DNA from: Sphingomonas sabuli
Lineage (GTDB): Bacteria; Pseudomonadota; Alphaproteobacteria; Sphingomonadales; Sphingomonadaceae
Length of the DNA stretch: 64,000 nt
Assembly (NCBI RefSeq): GCF_014352855.1
Contig: NZ_CP060697.1
Coordinates: 2,190,001-2,254,000, forward strand
Direction: 5' to 3'
The notes beneath the pieces are model-generated. The model did not search any database and was not told where the DNA came from. It saw only the letters and a program-made list of their open reading frames with translations. Made by a program: the position numbers and the translations under genes. Shown one piece after another: positions 57,197 to 64,000 of the stretch (its first letter is position 1; each line of letters opens with the position of its first letter).

Positions 57197-59056
57197 ATGA
57201 AGTTCCTGTCGGCGATCTGGAAACTGCTGGTCGGTATCAAGGACGCGCTGGTGCTCGTCTTCATGCTGCTGTTCTTCGGCCTGCTGTATGTCGGCCTGTC
57301 GGCGCGGCCGACGCCGGTCGGCGACGGCGTGCTGGCGATGGAGCTGAACGGCGCGGTGGTCGAACAGCCCAGCCGCCCGAGCTATGCCGAACTGGCCGGC
57401 GGCAGCGGGTCGGTCACTCGCGAACACAGCCTGCGCGACGTAGTCGGCGCGCTCGACGCGGCGCGCGAGGACGACCGGGTCAAGGCGGTCGCGCTGGACC
57501 TCGAACGGTTCACCGGCGGCGGGCAGGTGGCGATGACCGACGTCGCCGACGCGGTCCGGCGGCTGCGCACCAGCGGCAAGCCGGTGTTGGCTTATGCCAC
57601 TGCCTACAGCGATGACAGCTATCTCGTCGCCTCCGCCGCTTCGGAAGTGTGGATGGACCCGCTGGGCGCGGTGGCCATTGCCGGGCCGGGCGGCAACAAC
57701 CTCTATTTCAAGGGCCTGCTCGACAAGCTTGGCGTGACCGCCAACGTCTATCGCGTCGGCACCTACAAGGCGGCGGTCGAGCCCTTCACCCGGTCCGACA
57801 TGTCGGCGGAGGCGCGCGAGAATGCGCAGTCGCTGGGCGACGCGTTGCTGGAAAGCTGGCGCGACCAGGTGTTGAAGAACCGGCCCAAGGCGCGGGTCGC
57901 GGCTTACATGGGCAATCCGACAGGCGCGCTGGCCGCGGCGGGCGGCGACCTGGCCAAGGCCGCGGTCGGGTTCGGCCTGGTCGACAAGATCGCCGGGCGG
58001 CAGGCCTTCCAGGCGCGGCTGGCGGAACTGGGCGGCGAAGATGCCGCGGCCGCGGGCGGATATAAGCAGATCAAGCTGCGCAATTACGTGCGCGACGCCG
58101 TCACCCGCGACGACACCGGGTCAATCGGGGTCGTGACGGTTGCCGGGATGATCGTCGACGGCAAGGCGGCGCCCGGCACGGCCGGTGGCGACAGCATCGC
58201 CAACGTTATCGACAAGGCGGTCGCGGGCGGCGGGCTGGACGCGCTGGTCGTGCGGGTCGACAGCCCCGGCGGATCGGTGCTGGCATCCGAACGGATCCGC
58301 GAATCCCTCGTCCGTGCCAAGGAACAGGGCATTCCGATCGTCGTCTCGATGGGCAATGTCGCGGCGTCTGGCGGCTACTGGGTCGCGACGCCCGCCGATT
58401 ATATTTTCGCCGAGCCGTCGACCATCACCGGGTCGATCGGCGTGTTCGGCGTCCTGCCGAGCTTCGAAGGGTCGCTGCAGAAGCTGGGCATCGGCGCCGA
58501 CGGCATCCGCACCACGCCGCTGTCGGGCGAACCGGACATCCTCAACGGGCCGTCGCCGGTGGCCGACACGCTGCTGCAGGCCGGGGTCGATTCGATCTAC
58601 CAGCGGTTCCTGCGCATCGTCGCGGAGTCGCGCCGCAAGCAGCCGGCGGAAATCGACCGCATCGCGCAGGGCCGCGTGTGGGACGGCGGCAGCGCGCGTC
58701 AGCTGGGGCTGGTCGACGGGTTCGGCGGGATGGAAGAAGCGGTGGCCAAGGCCGGCGCCCTCGCCAAGATCGACGATCCGCAGGACGAGGTCCGCTACCT
58801 CGACCTGCCGGAAAGCTTCGAGGACCAGCTGGTGGAAATGTTCGCCCGCGATACGGCGTCCGACGAAGACGCGCCCGATGCGTTCGCGGCGCTGGCGCCC
58901 GACTGGCGGGTGACGGACGCGCTGGTCGACTTGCGCACGCTGCTGACCGGGCCGCGCGTGCAGGTGCGGTGTCTCGAATGCCCGCCCAGCGCGCCGGCGC
59001 GCGTGAGCCGGGCCGACCTCGGCTTCTTCGCCGCGATCCGCGCCTGGCTAGGCTGA
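57197..59056 (+). CDS. sppA: Signal peptide peptidase SppA, 67-kDa type
   Basis: A 619-residue membrane serine protease that cleaves leftover signal peptides. An N-terminal helix (about 16-36) anchors two tandem peptidase S49 domains. The general-base Lys191 lies in VGTYKAAVEPF and the nucleophile Ser391 in GNVAASGGYW, with GSIGVFG following. ATG 57197 is preferred over a longer frame, as the helix should be near the N-terminus. It overlaps the PepSY gene by 9 nt, tail to tail. Confidence 0.92.
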   Translation: MKFLSAIWKLLVGIKDALVLVFMLLFFGLLYVGLSARPTPVGDGVLAMELNGAVVEQPSRPSYAELAGGSGSVTREHSLRDVVGALDAAREDDRVKAVALDLERFTGGGQVAMTDVADAVRRLRTSGKPVLAYATAYSDDSYLVASAASEVWMDPLGAVAIAGPGGNNLYFKGLLDKLGVTANVYRVGTYKAAVEPFTRSDMSAEARENAQSLGDALLESWRDQVLKNRPKARVAAYMGNPTGALAAAGGDLAKAAVGFGLVDKIAGRQAFQARLAELGGEDAAAAGGYKQIKLRNYVRDAVTRDDTGSIGVVTVAGMIVDGKAAPGTAGGDSIANVIDKAVAGGGLDALVVRVDSPGGSVLASERIRESLVRAKEQGIPIVVSMGNVAASGGYWVATPADYIFAEPSTITGSIGVFGVLPSFEGSLQKLGIGADGIRTTPLSGEPDILNGPSPVADTLLQAGVDSIYQRFLRIVAESRRKQPAEIDRIAQGRVWDGGSARQLGLVDGFGGMEEAVAKAGALAKIDDPQDEVRYLDLPESFEDQLVEMFARDTASDEDAPDAFAALAPDWRVTDALVDLRTLLTGPRVQVRCLECPPSAPARVSRADLGFFAAIRAWLG

Positions 59057-59728
59057 GCGCCGCCGCCGCCGGCGGATCGTCAGCGGCAGCATGACCAGCG
59101 CGAGCACCGTCGTCACCAAGGCGACGATGGCGAAGCCGATGATCAGCGGGTTGTGCGTATCCTCGCGGGTCTTCAGGTCCATGATGTGGAGGCCCCACAT
59201 CCAGTCGTAGAAGCGCCAGAAGCGGGTGCGCGTCGCAACCACTTCGCCGGTGCGCGCGTCGACGTAGAAATTAGTGCCGTCGGTCATTCGCACCTGCCAC
59301 GCGGGAATTTCCCGGCGCAGGTCGAGCGGCGGGTCATCGGCCGCGGTGCGGCTGACCCCGGCGATCCCGGCCTTGCCGCCGTAGCGGCTGGTGATTTCAT
59401 GCGCGGCGGCGGTGGCGGAAACTTCGGGCAGCCAGGCGCCGGTGGCGGGATCGGCGATACGCACCTTGCCATCGGGGAGCGTCGCCACCCAGCGCGGGCC
59501 GGACGAGGAGGCCTTCAGAGTCAGCGACTGCAACGGCACGCCGTCGATCCGCGGGACGACGGGCGGGCGCTCCATGCGCACCGGGCCAAGGTCCTTCAGC
59601 AGGCCGGTGCCGCGCACTTCGTCGATCGGGCGGGCGACCATCACCAGCCCGGAAATGACCCAGAACAGGAAGGGCAGGCCGACGATCCAGCCCAGCCAGA
59701 TGTGCCAGCGGCGAAGTTGCGAACGCAT
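59048..59728 (-). CDS. PepSY-domain membrane protein
   Basis: About 226 residues with N-terminal (about 8-32) and C-terminal (about 195-220) helices around a periplasmic PepSY-like region (IPAWQVRMTDGTNFYVDARTGEVVA). RRWHIWLGWIVGLPFLFWVISGL is typical of the PepSY-TM group linked to iron or redox reactions at the membrane. A TTG at 59734 has better ribosome-site spacing than the ATG given. No partner gene nearby. Confidence 0.78.
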   Translation of the reverse strand: MRSQLRRWHIWLGWIVGLPFLFWVISGLVMVARPIDEVRGTGLLKDLGPVRMERPPVVPRIDGVPLQSLTLKASSSGPRWVATLPDGKVRIADPATGAWLPEVSATAAAHEITSRYGGKAGIAGVSRTAADDPPLDLRREIPAWQVRMTDGTNFYVDARTGEVVATRTRFWRFYDWMWGLHIMDLKTREDTHNPLIIGFAIVALVTTVLALVMLPLTIRRRRRRSA

Positions 59729-59746
59729 TGCCAATGAAATGTCCCT

Positions 59747-60376
59747 TTAACCGAAGGTTGCGATGCAGCGCTTCATCACTGCGATCGGCGGGCCGGCCTT
59801 GACCAGCGTCGCCAGCGCGGCGTTGCGCGCATCGTGAAGCTTGCCCGGATCGGTCCCGGCGCGCGCCCGGGTAGCGGCGCCAACGCGGTCTTCGATCGCG
59901 AGGTTGAAGTCGAAATATTTCGACAGTTCATTGTCGTACTTGCCCTGCTTGGCCAGGGCCGAGCGAAGAAAATCGCTGAGTTCGTCGCAGCCGATCAGGG
60001 CGTCGCCGCGGTCAGCGGGAAGGGTGACCGTTCGCACCGCGCTTGCCGGGTAAGCGGCGCGGCACTGGGGGATCATCTCCTCCCACTTGCGGCCGCTGAC
60101 CTTGTCCTGGATTTCGGCCATCGTGTCCTGAACCTGGCTGGCGCGGGCGGAATCGAAGCGGCCGCCTTCGGCTCCGGCGAGCATCGGGAAATGCAGCACG
60201 CGGCCGATGGCGTCGATCGACAGGTCGGCGTTGATGTCCTTGGTCGCGACCCGCGCCGAAGCCGCTTCCACCGCGCCGCAGGTCGCCGCGCGCTCGATCG
60301 GGTCGGCCGGAAGCTCAAGCGACTTCGGCCCGCACGCGGCGAGCAGCAGGCTGGCGGACAGGACGACGGCTCTCAT
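59747..60376 (-). CDS. Lipoprotein of unknown function
   Basis: A 209-residue protein with a lipobox LLLAAC (Cys15). The mature part has four further cysteines (e.g. ERAATCGAVE, MIPQCRAAY, LIGCDEL, VMKRCI), so disulfides are likely. No domain recognised. ATG 60376 has GAGGGG about 8 nt upstream; ATG 60382 is in frame. It may be cotranscribed with the PepSY gene 18 bp downstream. Confidence 0.7.
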   Translation of the reverse strand: MRAVVLSASLLLAACGPKSLELPADPIERAATCGAVEAASARVATKDINADLSIDAIGRVLHFPMLAGAEGGRFDSARASQVQDTMAEIQDKVSGRKWEEMIPQCRAAYPASAVRTVTLPADRGDALIGCDELSDFLRSALAKQGKYDNELSKYFDFNLAIEDRVGAATRARAGTDPGKLHDARNAALATLVKAGPPIAVMKRCIATFG

Positions 60377-60439
60377 GGGCATGCCCCCTCGACGATCAGG
60401 CCACCGGCCTAACCCAAGTCGCAGGAGCCCGCTACCGGC

Positions 60440-61843
60440 TTAGACGTGGATCGGCTTGCCGGTCACCGCCATCGCCGATTCCTTGAGCGCTTCGGAATGC
60501 GTCGGGTGGGCGTGGCAGGTGTAGGCGATGTCTTCGCTGGTGGCGCCGAATTCCATCGCCAGCGCGGCTTCCGCGATCATCGTCCCGGCGACGGAGTTGA
60601 TGCACCACACGCCGAGCACGCGGTCGGTCTTCGCGTCGGCGATGACCTTCACGAAGCCGTCGGGCTCGTGGTTGGTCTTGGCGCGGCTGTTGCCCAGCAT
60701 CGGGAACTTGCCGACCTTGATCTCGCCGTCCGCCTTGGCCTGCTCCTCGGTCAGGCCGACGCCCGCGATTTCGGGCATGGTGTAAACGACGCTGGGGATG
60801 ACGGCGTGGTTCACGATGCCGGTTTCGCCGGCGATGTTCTCCGCGACCGCGATGCCCTCGTCCTCGGCCTTGTGGGCGAGCATCGGGCCGGGGGTGACGT
60901 CGCCGATGGCATAGACTCCATCGACCTTGGTCATGAACCGGTCGTCGACTTCGATCTGGCCGCGCTTGTTCAGCTCAACGCCAGCCTTGTCGAGGCCAAG
61001 GCCTTCGGTGTTCGGCCGCCGGCCGATGGACACGAGCACGACTTCGGCCTCGAGCGTTTCGCTGTCGCCGCCTTTGGCCGGTTCCAGCGTCAGCGTGACG
61101 CCGCCATCGCCGGCCTTGGCGCCGGTGACCTTGGTGCCGAGCTTGAATTCGAAGCCCTGCTTCTTGAAAATCTTGCGCGATTCCTTGCGCACTTCCTCGT
61201 CCATGCCGGGCAGGATCTCGTCGAGATATTCGACCACGGTGACCTGGGCGCCCAGCCGCCGCCAGACCGAGCCAAGTTCCAGCCCGATCACGCCGCCGCC
61301 GATGACGACCATCGTCCTGGGCACCCGCGGCAATGCCAGCGCGCCGGTGGAATCGACGATCTGGTGCTTGTCGTTGTCGACTTCGACGCCGGGCAGGGGC
61401 GTGACGGACGAACCGGTGGCGATGATGATCGCCTTGGCCGTCACGGACTTGCCGGCGACCTCCACCGTGTGCGCGTCCTTGAAGGTGGCGAGGCCCTTCA
61501 GCCATTCGACCTTGTTCTTCTTGAACAGAAATTCGATGCCGCCGGTCAGGCCCTTCACCGCGTCCGCCTTCTGGCCGAGCATGGTGTCGAGGTCGAGTTC
61601 GACGTTGCTGGCCTTGATGCCCCACTTGGCCATCACGCCATGAGCGGCTTCCTCGTACAGCTCGGACGCGTGCAGCAGCGCCTTCGACGGGATGCAGCCG
61701 ACATTGAGGCAGGTGCCGCCAAGCGTCTCGCGGCTTTCGGCGCAGGCCGTCTTCAGTCCGAGCTGCGCGGCGCGGATCGCGGCGACATAGCCGCCGGGGC
61801 CGGAGCCAATCACCAGGACGTCGAAATCGTAACTGTCAGCCAT
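60440..61843 (-). CDS. lpdA: Dihydrolipoyl dehydrogenase
   Basis: A 467-residue FAD disulfide reductase (E3) of 2-oxoacid dehydrogenase complexes. IGSGPGGYVAAIRAAQLG binds FAD, GGTCLNVGCIPSKA carries the redox cysteines, VIGGGVIGLELGSVWRRLG binds NAD, and HAHPTHSE supplies the catalytic His-Glu. No E1 or E2 gene is adjacent, so it probably serves a complex encoded elsewhere. Confidence 0.95.
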   Translation of the reverse strand: MADSYDFDVLVIGSGPGGYVAAIRAAQLGLKTACAESRETLGGTCLNVGCIPSKALLHASELYEEAAHGVMAKWGIKASNVELDLDTMLGQKADAVKGLTGGIEFLFKKNKVEWLKGLATFKDAHTVEVAGKSVTAKAIIIATGSSVTPLPGVEVDNDKHQIVDSTGALALPRVPRTMVVIGGGVIGLELGSVWRRLGAQVTVVEYLDEILPGMDEEVRKESRKIFKKQGFEFKLGTKVTGAKAGDGGVTLTLEPAKGGDSETLEAEVVLVSIGRRPNTEGLGLDKAGVELNKRGQIEVDDRFMTKVDGVYAIGDVTPGPMLAHKAEDEGIAVAENIAGETGIVNHAVIPSVVYTMPEIAGVGLTEEQAKADGEIKVGKFPMLGNSRAKTNHEPDGFVKVIADAKTDRVLGVWCINSVAGTMIAEAALAMEFGATSEDIAYTCHAHPTHSEALKESAMAVTGKPIHV

Positions 61844-62006
61844 GCATTGCCTCGATCGAAAACAGGGACGGCGGCGGTCGGCCGCGTTGGCCGCTCATGT
61901 AGTGACGACGGGCGATTGTGGCCACCCCGCCGCATTCCCTGGGCGGGTAAGCATTTTTCAATCTCGAGCGCGTAGCAGCGTCGGCCTGGTGACGGGGGGT
62001 GGGACG

Positions 62007-62960
62007 ATGGACAGCGGACAGCCGCCGCAGGACTGGCTGCTGGTCGACACGACCGGCGCCGACGACATCCGCTTTGCGCTGGTCGCCCCGTCGGACCGGC
62101 CGCATGTCGGTGCGGTGCATTCCGTGCCGCTGGCCGGCCTGCCGACCTTTACCGACGCCCTGCAAAGGTTCGAGCGCGACAGCGGCCATCCGCTGCGCGG
62201 CCGGGACTGCGTGCTGGCGATGGCCGGAGCGGCGTCGGGCGAGATGATCTCGATGACCCGGTCGCGCTGGACGATTACGCGCACCGGCCTGGAAGCGGTG
62301 TTCGGCAAGCCGGTGCGGCTGGTCAACGACGTCGCCGCCCGCGCCTGGGCGATCCGGTCAGGCCTTGCCCGCTGCGACACGCTGCGCGGAGCGGGCGCGC
62401 CGAGCCTGTCCAAGCCGGGACGAATGATGATGCTGCTGGTCGAAGACGGCGTCGGCGCGGCGATCGTCGATGTCAGCCGCGACGGTCGCCTGCGCATTCT
62501 CGAGACCGAGTGCGGCCACGTCGATTTCGCGCCGGCCAACAACGTCGAGGAAAAGCTGTCCGCCGCGCTTCGCGCCGGAGCGCCGTTCGTCAGCTGGGAA
62601 CGGCTGCTGACGCTCGACGCGAAGGACCCGCTGTGGGCATCGGCCTGCCCGGAAGTCACCGAACTGCAGCGCGGCAAGGTCATCGCCGGGATACTCGGCC
62701 GCTTCGTCGTCAACATGATCCACGCGTTCGGCGCGTGGCAGGGCGTGGTCGTGACCGGCAACCGCGCCAGCCGCATCCTGTCCGGCGAAAACAGGCTCGC
62801 ATTCGAAGGTCAGTTCACCGCTCGCCGCAACTTCTCGCGCCTCGTGATGGCCGCGCCCGTCTGGCAGGTCGACCAGCGCGAACCGGTGCTCAGCGGCGCC
62901 GCGGAATTGCTCGCCCAGCGCATGAGCGAGCGTGGACCGGGACTTTCGCGGGCGGCCTAA
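62007..62960 (+). CDS. Glucokinase-like protein with degenerate nucleotide loops
   Basis: A 317-residue protein of the Glk family (PF02685-like). RLVNDVAARAWAI keeps the catalytic Asp and ECGHVDFAP the glucose-binding block. But the phosphate-1 loop reads VDTTGADD instead of GDxGGTN, phosphate-2 reads EDGVGAA instead of GTGLG, and the adenosine motif reads VVTGNRASR. ATP binding is therefore doubtful and it may be a pseudo-kinase or regulator. Divergent from lpdA. Confidence 0.7.
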   Translation: MDSGQPPQDWLLVDTTGADDIRFALVAPSDRPHVGAVHSVPLAGLPTFTDALQRFERDSGHPLRGRDCVLAMAGAASGEMISMTRSRWTITRTGLEAVFGKPVRLVNDVAARAWAIRSGLARCDTLRGAGAPSLSKPGRMMMLLVEDGVGAAIVDVSRDGRLRILETECGHVDFAPANNVEEKLSAALRAGAPFVSWERLLTLDAKDPLWASACPEVTELQRGKVIAGILGRFVVNMIHAFGAWQGVVVTGNRASRILSGENRLAFEGQFTARRNFSRLVMAAPVWQVDQREPVLSGAAELLAQRMSERGPGLSRAA

Positions 62961-63133
62961 GCTTCGAGGTCGCCGGTATGTGATCTTTCGACACTGAGGA
63001 GCCGTCACAGCCGTCGCCGGCGAGCTTCAAGTTGTCGTCGGCATCTGGCCGACACTCCACGGCTGATCGATCCTATGGGCGAGAACCCTGCTCGCCCCTG
63101 CCACAGGAGCGAGCGGAGTCCGTCACGGTCTTG

Positions 63134-63403
63134 TCAATCGAGGCGATGGTCGACGATGAACCAGGCGTCCTCTTCCGCGTCATATTCGCACCGCCAATCG
63201 TCGTGAAACGTGCTTTGGGCGGCGCCAACAGTTGGAAAGATCCCCGCGCCGACCAGGCGTTCACGATCCTGTTTGGCGGATGCTGCTGCAGCGCGCTCGC
63301 ATTCGCCGCGCGTTTCATACGCGACGCCCGTGGGGTGAGCGATCGCACTGCTCAGACCTACGGTTGCGCCCAGGAGAAGAATTGTCACTGCCATCTTTTT
63401 CAT
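63134..63403 (-). CDS. Small exported protein, unknown function
   Basis: An 89-residue protein: MKKMAVTILLLGATVGLSSA is a clear signal peptide, and the mature part has two cysteines (GECERAAAA and WRCEYDAEE) that may pair. ATG 63403 has AGGAGG 5 nt upstream; the ATG immediately before is too close. No family recognised. A hairpin without T run (63077-63097) lies beyond its stop. Confidence 0.65.
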   Translation of the reverse strand: MKKMAVTILLLGATVGLSSAIAHPTGVAYETRGECERAAAASAKQDRERLVGAGIFPTVGAAQSTFHDDWRCEYDAEEDAWFIVDHRLD

Positions 63404-63713
63404 CATGTCCTCCTTTGAATGGATGAGGAGACGATGTTGAGCGCCGTCGGGCACCGATCCATGATCATCTGCTGATGATCAGCCGATGATCTTCTGATTG
63501 AACGCGGATGAAGAAGGCCGCCGTGCAATTGCTCGACAGTCGGGAGCTGAAATAGAGGGACTGTGCTCTTGTGTCCGCTGGCCACCCGGAGCAAACGTCG
63601 GCCGCGGTTTAAAGGTCGATCAACAGCCCTGTCGGGTCCTCGATCAAGCGCCCGCCTTCGACCCATTGCGGACATTGCCTTTCGCGCTAAGTTACCCGCA
63701 AAGGATCATCTTG
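63404..63713. other. Intergenic stretch with a small palindrome and no convincing gene
   Basis: TGATCATC-N4-GATGATCA (63462-63481) is a perfect 8-bp dyad, followed by another GATGATC. Near 63655-63680 the sequence TTCGACCCATTGCGGACATT resembles a motif I know as common in sphingomonad intergenic DNA. Open frames here lack ribosome sites. Divergent promoters of the two flanking small exported proteins must lie within. Confidence 0.4.
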
Positions 63714-64000
63714 ATGCGTCAAAAGCTCGCGCTAATCTTTTGCGGTTCGATGCTGTTACACTCGCCAACGCTTGCCCAAGCTGTTCCTGAAGGCATGCAA
63801 AAAGAGGCGTCTGGCGCGTCCGATATCTGTGGAGTCGTAGGTCAAAACGCGCTCGCAATCCGTGAGAAGCTGAGAGCGGACCCAACGATTGATGAAGAGC
63901 CATCCGGCTCTAGCCGATTTGAGACGTACTTCTCCAAGGTCGAAACCATTCAGTGGACCGTCACTACAAAGGCAGACGCAGCCTATCCTGCCGTGACTTG
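63714..64000 (+). CDS. Exported protein, N-terminal part (cut by window edge)
   Basis: At least 95 residues: MRQKLALIFCGSMLLHSPTL and AQA form a signal peptide, then a polar domain with one Cys (SDICGVVGQN). AAAGGA stands 8 nt before the ATG. Codon choice (AAA, TTT, TTA, CTA) and GC near 50% differ from the rest of the window, hinting at transfer. No family recognised from the visible part. Confidence 0.6.
   Translation, partial: MRQKLALIFCGSMLLHSPTLAQAVPEGMQKEASGASDICGVVGQNALAIREKLRADPTIDEEPSGSSRFETYFSKVETIQWTVTTKADAAYPAVT

Noticed and set aside
60446-61975. 509-codon plus-strand open frame opposite lpdA
   Set aside because: Antisense shadow; lpdA carries all catalytic motifs on the minus strand.
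63032-63418. 128-codon plus-strand open frame over the small exported protein
   Set aside because: The minus strand has a signal peptide and a strong AGGAGG site; the plus frame is Cys/Arg-rich and lacks both.
63403-63675. 90-codon minus-strand open frame in the right intergenic stretch
   Set aside because: No ribosome site, Arg-rich product, and it covers sequence resembling a common intergenic motif.

Overview
This window looks like a chromosomal segment of a high-GC alphaproteobacterium of the order Sphingomonadales (Sphingomonas or a close relative). Three things point there: a complete alphaproteobacterial division and cell-wall (dcw) cluster; the order dgt-argS-SPOR-nagZ-scpA-scpB-tatA-tatB-tatC; and a general-stress-response locus of PhyR, NepR, EcfG and a degenerate PhyP-like membrane HisKA_2 protein. 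The taxonomic call is inference from gene content; no rRNA or tRNA gene was seen.

Layout. 1-5.8 kb: a cut-off Lrp/AsnC regulator divergent from an EamA/RhtA-type exporter, then bfr-bfd (iron storage), purL, a small lipoprotein, and a two-gene membrane unit. 6.1-23.2 kb: mraZ-rsmH-ftsL-ftsI-murE-murF-mraY-murD-ftsW-murG-murC-murB-ddl-ftsQ-ftsA, joined almost throughout by ATGA, GTGA or TGATG stop-start overlaps. Two oddities sit inside it. One is a 73-bp REP-like palindrome lying in frame within murD. The other is a 35-bp tandem duplication of the murG/murC junction that makes two coupled 12-codon mini-ORFs. 23.2-26.7 kb: a GGDEF-EAL protein, a lipoprotein and a retropepsin-like protein separate ftsA from ftsZ. 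26.9-38 kb: ftsZ, a TPR/SPOR protein, dgt, a DUF922-like protein that has lost HExxH, argS, an FtsN-like SPOR protein, nagZ, scpAB and tatABC.

38-42.2 kb is the general-stress-response locus: phyP-like and nepR on the minus strand; phyR, a 47-residue membrane protein and ecfG on the plus strand; and a second NepR-like gene facing ecfG. Matches to the EcfG promoter (GGAAC-N16/17-CGTT) stand before nepR, the 47-residue protein, the NepR-like gene and the distant lipoprotein at 25.4 kb. A fifth lies before an intergenic stretch next to tatC that ends in a perfect-looking terminator, which predicts an EcfG-driven small RNA of about 100 nt with two C-rich loops. The sRNA, the second NepR-like gene and the shared promoter set are the most novel parts of the window.

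42.2-62.9 kb is mostly housekeeping: glnE, a 1-Cys bcp, an AAC(3)-I-like acetyltransferase, a solitary sdhB, a thioesterase, zapE, an M20 peptidase, a DUF305-LVIVD fusion, a TAP-type hydrolase, groSL with a CIRCE operator, a MATE transporter, sppA, a PepSY protein, a lipoprotein, lpdA and a glucokinase-like protein with degenerate ATP motifs. The last kilobase (63-64 kb) has small secreted proteins and visibly lower GC, and may be the edge of an accessory region.
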